From DASZJY01 sp036260255 (lineage in GTDB: Bacteria > Actinomycetota > Acidimicrobiia > Acidimicrobiales > AC-14): 64,000 bases of DNA. The notes under the pieces are model-generated. The model saw only the letters and a list, made by a program, of their open reading frames with translations, had not been told where the DNA came from and ran no database searches. The position numbers and the translations under genes were made by a program. Below are positions 36,138 to 45,111 of this stretch, in pieces (within the stretch, counting starts at the first letter, position 1; every line of letters starts with the position of its first letter). Location: assembly GCA_036260255.1 (NCBI GenBank), contig DATAAF010000107.1, positions 52,143 to 116,142 of the forward strand, read 5' to 3'.

Positions 36138-38777
36138 TCAGGCCCCGACGACCGACGACGCCGCCACCACGCCCCGGAACAGCCGGTCGGCGGCGTCGCG
36201 GGCGGTCTTGGCGGTGGCCGGCTCACCGGCGACGGTGCCCATCTGGCGCAGCAGGTCGATCAGCACCTTGACGTTGCGCACGAAGTCGCCGCCCGAGAGC
36301 TCCTCCTCGGTGATGACGTCGGCCAGGTCCTCCCCCGCTGCCCACCCGTAGGCGGCGGCGAAGAATCCCGGGTCGAGGCTGCGGGTGAGCGGGAGCCCGG
36401 CCTCCTCCTCGGCCTGGTTCAGCTCGGCGGCCAGGCGGGAGAGGTCGGCCCACCGGCGACGGACCCGCGCGGACGGGAACCACGGCTCGGGCGCCGGGCC
36501 GGGCGAGCGCGACTGGTAGGTGAACGCCGACGCCAGGGCGGCCATCGAGGTGGGGTCGAGGTCGTCGAAGGCCCCCGTGCGCAGCGCCTCCTCCACCAGC
36601 AGGTCGCACTCGTGGTAGATGCGCACGAGGTCCTCCCCGGCGGGGGTGAGGTGCCACTCCTCCACGCACCCCCACGCCTCGAGGATGCGCAGGACCCGGT
36701 CGAACTGGCGGGCGAGGGACTCGGTGCGCCCGGCGATGCGCCGCTCGAGCCGGCGCAGGTCCTTCTCCAGGCGCTCGGCCCGCTCGGCCGCCCGCAGGTG
36801 GGCGCGGGCGTCGAGGCAGGCGGCCACCGGGTGGGCCTCCAGCTCGGCCGTCGCCTCGGCCAGCGCCCCCGCCCTCCCATCCTTGGGCGAATGGCGCCCG
36901 CCCTTGCGGTCCTCCGGTCGCAGCGGGAGGCGACCCAGGGCCTGGGCCACCTCTCGCTGGAAGGTGCGGTTGTGGGGCAGGTACGGGCTGGGCAGCTCCA
37001 CCCGGCCGGCGACCCGCGGCGGCGCCGAGAAGTCGCGCACCGAGAGGGTCAGGTGGCGCCGGTCGGGGGCGAGGGCGGACACCCGCACGTCGCCGGCCCG
37101 CCGGCGGGTGGTCGAGAGGACGGCGACCGGGCCCGCCGACTTCCCGCCGGCGAGGACCACGACGTCGCCCGGCCGCAGCCGACCCAGCGCCTCGGCGATC
37201 TCCGCCCGCACCAGCCCGGGCGCCGGGCCCAGCTGCTCGAGGCGGCGGACCAGCCGGCGGTACTCCGCCACGTCGCCCCGCTCGCAGCTCGCCTCCCGCC
37301 GCGCCCTCTCGACCATCGCCCGGCTGCGCTCCAGCTGGGCCTCGAGACGCACCACGTCGCGGTCGGCCCGGTATTGGGCGAACGAGAGGTTGAGCAGGTG
37401 GTGGGCGGCATCGGGCGGGTAGCGGCGGACCAGGTTGGCGGCCATGTTGTAGGTGGGGCGGAACGACGAGGTGAGGGCGTACGTGCGGGTCGACGCCAGC
37501 CCCGCCACCTGGTCGAAGGGCACGAACGGCGACCACGGCACGACGGCGTAGCCCACCTCGTCGATCCCCCGCCGCCCCGCCCGCCCGGTGAGCTGGGTGT
37601 ACTCGCCGGGAGTGAGGAACTCGTGGCGCTCGCCGGTGAACTTGGACAGCTTCTCGATCACCACCGAGCGGGCCGGCATGTTGATTCCGAGGGCCAGCGT
37701 CTCGGTGGCGAACACGACCTTCACCAGTCCGGCGGCGAAGCATGCCTCCACCGCCTCCTTGAAGGGCGGGACCATACCGGCGTGGTGGGCGGCCAGCCCC
37801 GCCTCGAGGCACGCCAGCCAGCGGCCGTACCCGAGAGCGGTGAGGTCGGCGTCGGAGAGGACGTCGGCGCGGGCCTCGGCGATCGCCCGGATGGCCTGCC
37901 GCTCCTCGGCGGTGGTGAGGCGCAGGCCGTCGTCGAGGCACTGGCGGGCGGCGTCGTCGCAGGCGTTGCGGCTGAAGATGAAGTAGATGCACGGGAGCAT
38001 CGACTCCTCGGCCAGGCGCTCGACGATCTCCGGCCGCCGCGGGGTGTACAGCCGTCCGCGGGGCCCGCCCCGCTCCCGGGCTCCTCGCCCGTGGTCGGCC
38101 CGGGCGTCGAGGCGGGCGGCCTCGGGGTTGGGCTGGCCGTCGACGAAGGTGGGGAGCAGCAGCAGGCGCTCGGAGTGGCGGTCGCCGACCAGGTACAGGT
38201 TGTGCAGCTCCACCGGGCGATGCTCCTCGATGACCGCGTCGGTGGCGCCCCGCACCGTCTGCACCCAGTCGGCCAGCTCCTCGGCGTTGGACACCGTCGC
38301 CGACAGGCAGACGAGGACGACGTCGTGGGGCAGGTGGATGATCACCTCCTCCCACACCGGGCCCCGGTAGGCGTCCTGGAGGTAGTGGACCTCGTCGAGG
38401 ACGACGTAGCGCAGGCCGTCGAGCGTGGGCGCCCCGGCGTAGATCATGTTGCGCAGCACCTCGGTGGTCATGACCACCACGGGGGCGTCGCCGGCGATGG
38501 CGTTGTCACCGGTGAGCAGGCCGACCCGCTCGGGTCCGTGCCGGCGCCCCAGGTCGCCGAACTTCTGGTTGGAGAGCGCCTTCAGCGGGGTGGTGTAGAA
38601 CGCCTTGCCGTCCTCGTCGAGCGCCTTGGCCACCGCGTACTCGGCCACGACCGTCTTGCCCGACCCGGTGGGAGCGGCGACGACGACCGACCGGCCGGCG
38701 TCGAGGGCGTCCATGGCCCGCAGCTGGAAGGGGTCCAGCCGGAACCGGTAGGTGGCGGCGAACTCCTCTCGCCTCAT
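36138..38777 (-). CDS. helY: HelY/Ski2-like DEAD-box RNA helicase
   Basis: 879 residues. Walker A APTGSGKT (35-42), motif Ia TTPLKALSNQKF, DEVH in VVLDEVHYLQD, SAT in CLSATVSNAEELADW, motif V FATETLALGINMPARSV and motif VI QLTGRAGRRG are all present. The C-terminal DSHCT-type helical domain (about 700-870) with EEALRTGAFDDLDPTSMAALASAF marks the Ski2/Mtr4 branch. It is expected to unwind RNA, in mycobacteria encoded next to the Tat genes as here. The ATG is preceded by the tatC stop 13 nt upstream on the same strand. Confidence 0.92.
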   Translation of the reverse strand: MRREEFAATYRFRLDPFQLRAMDALDAGRSVVVAAPTGSGKTVVAEYAVAKALDEDGKAFYTTPLKALSNQKFGDLGRRHGPERVGLLTGDNAIAGDAPVVVMTTEVLRNMIYAGAPTLDGLRYVVLDEVHYLQDAYRGPVWEEVIIHLPHDVVLVCLSATVSNAEELADWVQTVRGATDAVIEEHRPVELHNLYLVGDRHSERLLLLPTFVDGQPNPEAARLDARADHGRGARERGGPRGRLYTPRRPEIVERLAEESMLPCIYFIFSRNACDDAARQCLDDGLRLTTAEERQAIRAIAEARADVLSDADLTALGYGRWLACLEAGLAAHHAGMVPPFKEAVEACFAAGLVKVVFATETLALGINMPARSVVIEKLSKFTGERHEFLTPGEYTQLTGRAGRRGIDEVGYAVVPWSPFVPFDQVAGLASTRTYALTSSFRPTYNMAANLVRRYPPDAAHHLLNLSFAQYRADRDVVRLEAQLERSRAMVERARREASCERGDVAEYRRLVRRLEQLGPAPGLVRAEIAEALGRLRPGDVVVLAGGKSAGPVAVLSTTRRRAGDVRVSALAPDRRHLTLSVRDFSAPPRVAGRVELPSPYLPHNRTFQREVAQALGRLPLRPEDRKGGRHSPKDGRAGALAEATAELEAHPVAACLDARAHLRAAERAERLEKDLRRLERRIAGRTESLARQFDRVLRILEAWGCVEEWHLTPAGEDLVRIYHECDLLVEEALRTGAFDDLDPTSMAALASAFTYQSRSPGPAPEPWFPSARVRRRWADLSRLAAELNQAEEEAGLPLTRSLDPGFFAAAYGWAAGEDLADVITEEELSGGDFVRNVKVLIDLLRQMGTVAGEPATAKTARDAADRLFRGVVAASSVVGA

Positions 38778-38790
38778 CGCGCCCGCCGCC

Positions 38791-39486
38791 CTACCTCTTG
38801 AGCAGGCGCCCCACCAGGATGGCCCCTTCGTAGAACAGGTACATGGGGCCGGCCATGGCGAACAGCGAGTAGGGGTCGCCGCTGGGGGTGATGACGGCGG
38901 CGACCGCGACGATGATCACGATCGCCGGGCGCCGCCACCTGCGCAGCCGCTGGCTGGGCACCACCCCGGCCAGCTGCAGGAAGACGAGGAGGATCGGGAA
39001 CTCGAAGGCGATCCCGAAGGCCACGATCATCAGGGTGATCAGGCTCAGGTACTTCGACGGCGTGAAGAACGTCTCGAGGTCGTTGCCGCCGACCCCGATC
39101 AGGAACCGCAGGGCGGGCTCGAAGGTGAGGAACGCCACGCCGACGCCGCAGAGGAAGAGGACGATCGAGGCGAGGATGAACGGGACGGCGTAGCGCTTCT
39201 CGTTCTTGTGCAGCCCCGGGGTGATGAACCGCCAGAGCTGCCACAGCACCACCGGGGAGGCCAGGAAGAAGCCCCCGTAGGCCGAGATCTTGAGCCGGGT
39301 GGCGAAGCCCTCGAGAGGGTCGGTGATCACCAGACGGGTCTTGCCGGTGACCTTCTCGTAGGGGGAGATCAGGAAGTCGAGGATGCGCTCGTAGAGCAGG
39401 AAGGCGACCAGGCCGCCCAGGGCCAGGGCGACGACGGAGATGATGAGCCGCCGGCGCAGCTCGGCGAGGTGCTCGACGAGCGACAT
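38791..39486 (-). CDS. tatC: Twin-arginine translocase subunit TatC
   Basis: 231 residues from ATG 39486, chosen because MSLVEHLAELRRRL is the usual TatC beginning; no in-frame start lies closer to the tatA stop. Six membrane helices and the signature ISAYGGFFLASPVVLWQLWRFITPGLHKNEKR are visible. TatC binds the RR signal peptide and, with TatA, exports folded proteins. The gene follows tatA and precedes helY on the same strand, the arrangement known from mycobacteria. Confidence 0.92.
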   Translation of the reverse strand: MSLVEHLAELRRRLIISVVALALGGLVAFLLYERILDFLISPYEKVTGKTRLVITDPLEGFATRLKISAYGGFFLASPVVLWQLWRFITPGLHKNEKRYAVPFILASIVLFLCGVGVAFLTFEPALRFLIGVGGNDLETFFTPSKYLSLITLMIVAFGIAFEFPILLVFLQLAGVVPSQRLRRWRRPAIVIIVAVAAVITPSGDPYSLFAMAGPMYLFYEGAILVGRLLKR

Positions 39487-39545
39487 GCGCCCGGCTTCGA
39501 GGTCGTCGACCTCCGTGTCCTCGGGCTTGATGGCGATGGGCCGTC

Positions 39546-39776
39546 CTAGCCGGACGGGCGGTCGACCGGCGGTTCGGAGGGGCGGTCCCCGTTCACCGCG
39601 GGCTCGGCCTCGATGGCGTTGCGGACCTCGGATTGGAACCCCTGCGACCACCGCCGCACCTCGGCCAGCGCCCGGCCCACCTGGCGCCCCGCTTCGGGCA
39701 GCCGCTTGGGGCCCAGGACGATCAGGGCGACGACGAGGATGGCGATGATCTCGGCCGGCCCGAGGTTCGAGGGCAC
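39546..39776 (-). CDS. tatA: Twin-arginine translocase subunit TatA/TatB
   Basis: 76 residues. LGPAEIIAILVVALIVLGPKRLPEAGRQVGRALAEVRRWSQGF is the N-terminal helix, hinge LGPKRLPE and amphipathic helix of TatA/B proteins; the tail is acidic. GTG start 6 nt after TAGAAT, with no Shine-Dalgarno, hence probably leaderless. The length and the FQSEVRNAIEAE region leave TatA versus TatB open. First of the tatA-tatC-helY group. Confidence 0.9.
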   Translation of the reverse strand: MPSNLGPAEIIAILVVALIVLGPKRLPEAGRQVGRALAEVRRWSQGFQSEVRNAIEAEPAVNGDRPSEPPVDRPSG

Positions 39777-39807
39777 GGCCGGATTCTACCGGGCGGCCAC
39801 CTCGGCC

Positions 39808-40020
39808 TCAGCGCTTGCGGCGTGCCTTCTCGAGCGACTCCCCGAGCTCGGCCATGTCGCCGCCCATGCTCTTGAGCTCGGCGTTCACCTGGCTGCCGAG
39901 GGTCTCCACGTGGCGCTGCAGCGCCCGGGCGGCGGTGAGCACGTTGTGCAGGGCCTTGAAGATCACGAATATTCCGACGACGACGACCACTGCCAGCACC
40001 ACCCAGAGCACCCGGACCAT
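39808..40020 (-). CDS. Small membrane-anchored coiled-coil protein
   Basis: 70 residues. An N-terminal helix VRVLWVVLAVVVVVGIFVIFKALHNVL is followed by a charged helix ARALQRHVETLGSQVNAELKSM likely to form a coiled coil, with a basic end RRKR. ATG lies 7 nt after TACGAT, so a leaderless transcript is likely. It stands just upstream of tatA on the same strand but has its own promoter. Not a family I recognise by name. Confidence 0.6.
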   Translation of the reverse strand: MVRVLWVVLAVVVVVGIFVIFKALHNVLTAARALQRHVETLGSQVNAELKSMGGDMAELGESLEKARRKR

Positions 40021-40063
40021 GGGACGAATCGTACCGGGGAACGGGTCGTAGAGTCCGCTGGCC

Positions 40064-40765
40064 GTGGAGCCCCTGCGCCGCCCCCCGATCGCCTTCGCCC
40101 ACCGGGGCGCCCGGGCCCACGCCCCCGAGAACACCCTGGAGGCGTTCCGCCTGGCCCTGCGCCTGGGCGCCACCGGGCTGGAGAGCGACGTGCGGACGAC
40201 GGCCGACGAGGTGCCGGTGCTGACCCACGAGGCCCGCGTGGGCCGGGGGCTGCGCCGCCGCCGGGTGGGCGAGGTGCCCCGTTCCGCCCTCCCGTCCTCG
40301 GTGCCCAGCCTCGAGGAGCTCTACGCCGAGTGCGGCACCGACTACGAGCTGTCCCTCGACGTCTACGACGCCGCCGCGGTGGAGGCGGTGGTCGCGGTGG
40401 CCCGGGCCGCCGGCGACGGCGCCGTCGGGCGGCTGTGGCTGTGCCACCCCGACTGGGAGCTGCTGGCCCGTTGGCGGGCGGCGTGGCCCGACGTGCACCT
40501 CGTGAACAGCACCCGCCGCGACGAACTCCGCCAGGGGCCGGAGCGGCGGGCGGCCCAGCTGTCGGAGGCCGGCATCGACGCGGTGAACCTCCACCACACC
40601 GACTGGACGGGCGGGCTGACGGCCCTCTTCCACCGCTTCGGTCGCCTCGCCTTCGCCTGGGGCGCCCAGCACGAGCGCGTCGTGCGGGCCCTGGCCCGCA
40701 TGGGCATCGACGGCGTCTACGGCGACCACGTCGACCGCCTGGTCGACGGGATCAGAGAAGGCTGA
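40064..40765 (+). CDS. Glycerophosphodiester phosphodiesterase
   Basis: 233 residues. AFAHRGARAHAPENTLEAF gives the catalytic HRG-x-PEN motif, LESDVRTTADEVPVLTHEAR the E-x-D metal pair and the general acid His; SLDVYDAAAVEAVV and VNLHHTDWTG follow the TIM-barrel order. It hydrolyses glycerophosphodiesters to glycerol-3-phosphate and an alcohol. No signal peptide. GTG start 9 nt after TAGAGT. Divergent from the small coiled-coil protein, and its end overlaps lepB by 14 bp, antisense. Confidence 0.88.
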   Translation: MEPLRRPPIAFAHRGARAHAPENTLEAFRLALRLGATGLESDVRTTADEVPVLTHEARVGRGLRRRRVGEVPRSALPSSVPSLEELYAECGTDYELSLDVYDAAAVEAVVAVARAAGDGAVGRLWLCHPDWELLARWRAAWPDVHLVNSTRRDELRQGPERRAAQLSEAGIDAVNLHHTDWTGGLTALFHRFGRLAFAWGAQHERVVRALARMGIDGVYGDHVDRLVDGIREG

Positions 40766-41342
40766 GGGCGGTGACGGGCCAGACCCGCACGAAGGCGCGC
40801 CCGACGATCAATTCCTCGTCGATGGGGCCGAAGGAGCGGCTGTCCTTGGAGCCGTCGCGGTTGTCGCCCATCACGAAGACGCTCCCGGGGGGAACCGTCT
40901 GGGTCTCCAGCCGGAGGCCGCCCAGGGCGGGCTCACGGAGGTAGGGCTCCTCGAGCGGGCGGCCGTCGATGAGGATCCTGCCGTCGCCCGCCTCGATCGT
41001 CTCGCCCGGTAGGGCGATCACCCGCTTGATGAGGTCCTTGACGTCCGACCCTTCCTGGCCGTTCGGTGTGCGGAACACCACGATGTCGCCCCGGTTGACG
41101 TCGTGGAAGTCGTAGCTGAGCTTGTTGACGAGGACGCGGTCGTGGATCTTGAGGGTCGGCTCCATGGAGCCCGACGGGATGAAGAAGGCCTGGAGCAGGA
41201 ACGTCTTGACGACGAAGGCGAGCAGGAGCGCTCCGGCCAGGATGACCACCCACTCCACCAGGCCCCGCAGCGCCGAAGGCCGCTTCTTCTCCGCGTCGAC
41301 GGCCTCGGGCGCGTCAGGCGGATGGGGGAGGGTGTCGGCCAC
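40752..41342 (-). CDS. lepB: Signal peptidase I
   Basis: 196 residues. One membrane helix (VEWVVILAGALLLAFVVKTFLL) precedes the catalytic domain: nucleophile Ser in FIPSGSMEPTL, general-base Lys in LIKRVIALPGE, and the box GDNRDGSKDSRSFG. It removes signal peptides of Sec- and Tat-exported proteins at the outer face of the membrane. GTG start 6 nt after TAGCCT; those bases also contain the pafC stop codon. Gene order pafB-pafC-lepB on one strand. Confidence 0.93.
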   Translation of the reverse strand: MADTLPHPPDAPEAVDAEKKRPSALRGLVEWVVILAGALLLAFVVKTFLLQAFFIPSGSMEPTLKIHDRVLVNKLSYDFHDVNRGDIVVFRTPNGQEGSDVKDLIKRVIALPGETIEAGDGRILIDGRPLEEPYLREPALGGLRLETQTVPPGSVFVMGDNRDGSKDSRSFGPIDEELIVGRAFVRVWPVTALSLL

Positions 41343-41351
41343 GGGGGGAGG

Positions 41352-42317
41352 CTAGTGCAGCGGTGCTCCTCCTCCGGATCGACCGGCCCGGTAGCGGGCC
41401 AGCACCCGGCACGCCGCCGCCCGACCGGCTCCGGTGTCTCCTTCCACCATCCGTGCGGCCGGGCCGAGGCGGAGCAGCAGGCGCTCGAGCCACGGCCGCT
41501 CGCTGACCGCCAGGGTCACCCGGAGTCGGCCGTCCCCGACCTCGGTGACGGCCTCGGTCGGGTACTGCTCGGCCACCCAGCGGCCGACCGGCTCGAGCTC
41601 GAGCGTGATACGGGGGTCGTCGGGGCGGGGCTCGTACACGCTCAGCTCGGGTCGGCGCGGCGGAGGCTCGAAGCCGGTGTCGAGCACCACCGCCTCCCGC
41701 ACCCGGTCGACGCGGAAGAGGCGCTCGTCGTCGACCGCGTGGCACCACGCCGACAGGTACCACTGGCCCCCTGCCGAGAAGACCGCGTAGGGGTCCACGA
41801 CCCGGCGGGTCCACTCGTCCCGCCCGAAGGCGTAGTACTCGATCTCGACCTGCCGTCGGCGAGTGGCGGCGGCCGAGAGGACCTGCAGGGTCTCGGGCGG
41901 GGCGGCCCCGAGCGACACCTCGACGGACTCTTCGGCGTCCACGCCCAGGGCGTCGGCCAGCTTGGCCAGGCCCCGGGCCAGCGGCCCGTCGGGGTCGGCG
42001 CCCGGCGCGGCCAGCAACGTCGTCCCGGCGGCGAGGAGGGCGAGCGCCTCCGACGGCGTGAGCCGCAGCGGGCGGGCGAAGTAGTCGGCGTAGCGGATCC
42101 ATACCCGGCCGTCGGCCACGTCGACGTCGATCAGCGTGTCGGGCGTGTAGGGATGGAGGCCGCAGAGGAACAGCAGCTGCAGGTCGTCGAGCAGCTCCTC
42201 CTCGGTGCAGCCGAACCGCGAGCACACCTCGGCGATGGCCGGCCCGTCGTTGGCCGCGACCCACGGGACGACGGACAGGATCCGCTGCAGCCGCTCGTCG
42301 GCGCTCAGGCGCGGCAC
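41352..42317 (-). CDS. pafC: WYL-domain transcriptional regulator PafC
   Basis: 321 residues from GTG 42317, overlapping the pafB end by 13 nt. N-terminal HTH-like region (about 5-60), a WYL domain (about 150-235, with AFSAGGQWYLSAWCHAVDDERLFRVDRV) and a WCX-like C-terminal domain (RVTLAVSERPWLERLLLRLG). PafB and PafC form a heterodimeric activator of the LexA-independent DNA damage response in mycobacteria, the WYL domains binding single-stranded DNA. Close overlap with pafB fits co-translation. Confidence 0.88.
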   Translation of the reverse strand: MPRLSADERLQRILSVVPWVAANDGPAIAEVCSRFGCTEEELLDDLQLLFLCGLHPYTPDTLIDVDVADGRVWIRYADYFARPLRLTPSEALALLAAGTTLLAAPGADPDGPLARGLAKLADALGVDAEESVEVSLGAAPPETLQVLSAAATRRRQVEIEYYAFGRDEWTRRVVDPYAVFSAGGQWYLSAWCHAVDDERLFRVDRVREAVVLDTGFEPPPRRPELSVYEPRPDDPRITLELEPVGRWVAEQYPTEAVTEVGDGRLRVTLAVSERPWLERLLLRLGPAARMVEGDTGAGRAAACRVLARYRAGRSGGGAPLH

Positions 42318-43219
42318 AGCGCCTCCAGCCAGGCCACCATCTCCTCGCGGAGCTCGGGAGGGCCGAGGACCTCGGCGTGGTCGAGGAACCCGAGGACGAA
42401 CGAGCGGAAGGCGTCGCGGTTGGTGACCCGCACCCGCAGGACCACCGATCCGTCGGGGCGACGCTCGCGCACCGCGTCCGCCCCCAGGTGGCCGGCGGCC
42501 CACGCCGCCTGGTCGGCGTCGACGAGGAGGTGGGCCTCGACCGGGTCGGCGGTCCCCGCCTCCCACGGCGGTGCGGGGGCGGCGGCGGCGCGTCGCTCGA
42601 ACACCCCCGCCTGGTCGCCCACCTCGACGGCCGACTCGATGCGGTCGAGCCGGAACGAGCGGTCGTCACCGGCGGCCAGGTCGGTGCCGGCGAGGTACCA
42701 GTGCCCGTTGCGGAACGACAGGCGGTGGGGCTCGACGGTGCGGCGCTTCCCCCGGTAGGCGAACGTCACGCGCCGGCGCTCGGAGATGGCGGCGAACAGT
42801 GGGGCCTGGTGGGGCTGGCCGGGGAGGGCGGCGACCGCCGGTGCCGGGCCCGCCTCGGCCACCTCCCCGCCCAGCTTCCAGAGCGCCTCGACGCCGTCGG
42901 CTCCCTCCAGGCGCACGGCCGAGGCTGCCAGATGCAGAGCGGCCAGCTCGTCGGCGGCCAGCCCTGGGTCGGGCAGGTAGTACGCCTCCTTGGGGATGCG
43001 GTAGCCGACCGTTCCGGGCTGCAACTCGTCGACCGGCTCCACCACGACGGGCACGCCCATCTCCCGCAGCGTCTCCTTGTCCCGCTCGAACGCCCGGCGG
43101 AATGCCGACCTGTCGGGGGCGTAGCCGGGCACCCGCGCCCGCAGCTCCTCGGCGGTCAGCGGGCGGGGTGCCTCGAGCAGGGCGGCGACCAGGTTGATGA
43201 GCCGTTCCAGCCGGTGCAC
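42305..43219 (-). CDS. pafB: WYL-domain transcriptional regulator PafB
   Basis: 304 residues from GTG 43219, 8 nt after TACGGT, so probably leaderless. The winged HTH (about 1-60: RLERLINLVAALLEAPRPLTAEELR, then SAFRRAFERDKETLREMGVPV), a WYL domain (about 130-200: LSFRNGHWYLAGTDLAAGDDRSFRLDRIES) and a WCX C-terminal domain are in order. Partner of PafC. It is transcribed divergently from the SufR-like regulator, with 72 bp between starts. Confidence 0.9.
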   Translation of the reverse strand: MHRLERLINLVAALLEAPRPLTAEELRARVPGYAPDRSAFRRAFERDKETLREMGVPVVVEPVDELQPGTVGYRIPKEAYYLPDPGLAADELAALHLAASAVRLEGADGVEALWKLGGEVAEAGPAPAVAALPGQPHQAPLFAAISERRRVTFAYRGKRRTVEPHRLSFRNGHWYLAGTDLAAGDDRSFRLDRIESAVEVGDQAGVFERRAAAAPAPPWEAGTADPVEAHLLVDADQAAWAAGHLGADAVRERRPDGSVVLRVRVTNRDAFRSFVLGFLDHAEVLGPPELREEMVAWLEALCRA

Positions 43220-43291
43220 GCGGGCCCACCGTAGTGCCGGCCCGAGGGCTCGGCGGGGGCCTCGGGAACCATCCGGTAACCTCGGACGCTG

Positions 43292-43942
43292 GTGTCCACC
43301 GAGCGCATGCCCACCAGGCGCAAGGTTCTGCTGCTCCTCCGGAAGCACCCCGGCGTGACGGTGAGCGAACTGGCGGCGGAGCTCGGGCTCACCGGTATGG
43401 GCGTGCGCCGCCACCTGGACGCCTTGGAGGACGAGGGCCTGGTCGAGCCCACCGAGTGCAACCGCAAGGGGCCGGGCCGGCCGGCGTCGGGCTGGCGCCT
43501 CTCGGCCACCGGTCTGGAGCTCTTCCCGCGGCGCTACGACGGCGTGGCCCTGGACGTCCTCGAGGACCTCGGCGAGCTGGCCGGGCGCGAGGCGGTCGAC
43601 GCCGTCTTCGCCGCCCGCACCGAGAAGCTGGTGGATAGCTATCAGGCGGCGCTCGCCGAGGCCGGAGCCGAGGAGCTGCCCGACCGGGTGGCGGGCCTGG
43701 CCAAGATCCGCGACGACGCCGGTTACCTGGCCGAGTGGTCGGAAGGGGACGGCGGCAGCCTCGTCCTCACCGAGAACAACTGCGCCGTCCACCGGGTGGC
43801 CGAGCGCTATCCGGCGGTGTGCGCCCAGGAGCTGGCCCTCATCCGCCGGGTGCTGGGCCCCGACGTCGAGGTGACGCGGACCGCCCACACCATGGCGGGC
43901 GACGCCGTCTGCTCCTACTGCATCCGCCCCCGCCAGCGCTGA
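43292..43942 (+). CDS. SufR-like iron-sulfur transcriptional regulator
   Basis: 216 residues. N-terminal winged HTH (TRRKVLLLLRKHPGVTVSELAAELGLTGMGVRRHLDALEDEGLV) is followed by a dimer region and a cysteine cluster: C in TENNCAVHR, C 12 residues later in PAVCAQE, then CSYC near the end. This four-Cys arrangement is that of SufR-type [Fe-S] repressors of the suf operon. GTG start 9 nt after TAACCT (leaderless candidate). No suf genes lie in the window; its likely neighbour in the transcript is the acyl-CoA dehydrogenase-like gene. Confidence 0.82.
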   Translation: MSTERMPTRRKVLLLLRKHPGVTVSELAAELGLTGMGVRRHLDALEDEGLVEPTECNRKGPGRPASGWRLSATGLELFPRRYDGVALDVLEDLGELAGREAVDAVFAARTEKLVDSYQAALAEAGAEELPDRVAGLAKIRDDAGYLAEWSEGDGGSLVLTENNCAVHRVAERYPAVCAQELALIRRVLGPDVEVTRTAHTMAGDAVCSYCIRPRQR

Positions 43943-44028
43943 CCTCGAGCACAGATCCCAGCGTCCACGACGTCCTCGCGCCCGCGGCGGGGGGCGCGGC
44001 CGGCAGGGGCGACGAGCACGCCGACCTG

Positions 44029-45111
44029 GTGGACGCCGCCCGCCGCCTGGCCGGGACGGTCCTGGCGCCGGCGGCGGAGGCCACGGACCAGGCGTCGGTC
44101 GTCCCCCGGGCGCACCTTGACGCCCTCGCCGCGGCGGGGCTCAACGGCCTCTCGGGTCCGCGGGACGCCGGCGGGCGGGACGCGCCGGCGGCGGTCGTGC
44201 GCCAGGTGTACGAGACGCTGGCGGGCGCCTGCGGGGTGACCTACTTCACCTGGGTCCAGCATCACGCCCCCGTCCGGCTGCTGGCGTCGTCCGGCAACGC
44301 CGCCCTGCGCGCGCGGTGGCTGCCCGAGCTGTGTGGCGGGGCCGTGCTCGGCGGCGTGGCCTTCGCCTACCTGCGCCGCCCCGGCCCGCCGGCGGTGGTG
44401 GCGAGGCCGGTGGCGGGCGGATGGATCGTCGACGGCGAGGCGCCGTGGGTGACCTCGTGGGGCCTGGCCGGCCTCTTCGCCGTCGCCGCCCGAGTGGAAG
44501 GGGACGGACCGGTGCTGTTCGTCGCGGTGGCGCCTGCATCGGCGGCGGCGTCGGCGTCGCTCCGGGCGTCCGCTCCCCTGGCGCTGGCGGCCATGTCGGC
44601 GTCGGCCACGGTGCGGCTCTCGTTCGAGGGGTTGTTCGTCCCCGACGAGGACGTGATCTCCACCGTCGAGGCCCGGCGCTGGCGGGAACGCGACCGGGCG
44701 GCCACCGCCCAGCCCCACCCCGCCGCCCTCGGCCTGGCCGCCTCCGCCACCGCCATGCTGGTCCGGCGGGCGGAGGAGACCGGGCAGGCCGCGGTGGGCC
44801 GGGCCGCCGAGACGCTGGGGGCCGAGCTGGCCGAGTGCCGGCGTCAGTCGTACCGCCTGGCCGACGACCCGTCCGCCGGCGATGCGCACCTGGCCCGGCT
44901 GGTGGCCGCCCGGGCGTGGGGGCTGGACCTGGCGCTGCGCGCGGCCCAGGCCCTCGTGGCCGGCACCGGCGGGGGCGCCATGGCCCTGTCCCATCCCGCC
45001 CAGCGGCTCCTGCGCGAGGCGTCGTTCTGGGCGATACAGGCCCAGAGCGCGGCGGTGCGGGAGGCGACCCTGGCCCGGCTGGCTCCCGGTCAGCGCCCGC
45101 CGAGCAGCTGA
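44029..45111 (+). CDS. Acyl-CoA dehydrogenase-family protein
   Basis: At least 360 residues from GTG 44029. The N-terminal helical domain has RRLAGTVLAPAAEATDQASVVPRAHLDALAAAGLNGLSGP; the middle beta domain VDGEAPWVTSWGLAGLFAVAARVEG; the C-terminal helical domain ends GGGAMALSHPAQRLLREASFW. This is the acyl-CoA dehydrogenase fold with the FAD/substrate loop changed from the usual xTxPxxGSD, so the substrate is uncertain. The frame is open further upstream: a CTG at 43939 would overlap the SufR-like stop by 4 nt and add 30 residues, so the true start is undecided. Confidence 0.72.
   Translation: MDAARRLAGTVLAPAAEATDQASVVPRAHLDALAAAGLNGLSGPRDAGGRDAPAAVVRQVYETLAGACGVTYFTWVQHHAPVRLLASSGNAALRARWLPELCGGAVLGGVAFAYLRRPGPPAVVARPVAGGWIVDGEAPWVTSWGLAGLFAVAARVEGDGPVLFVAVAPASAAASASLRASAPLALAAMSASATVRLSFEGLFVPDEDVISTVEARRWRERDRAATAQPHPAALGLAASATAMLVRRAEETGQAAVGRAAETLGAELAECRRQSYRLADDPSAGDAHLARLVAARAWGLDLALRAAQALVAGTGGGAMALSHPAQRLLREASFWAIQAQSAAVREATLARLAPGQRPPSS

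Noticed and set aside
36123..38801. Plus-strand frame of 892 codons opposite helY
   Set aside because: All helicase motifs lie on the minus strand in order; the plus frame has no recognisable pattern.
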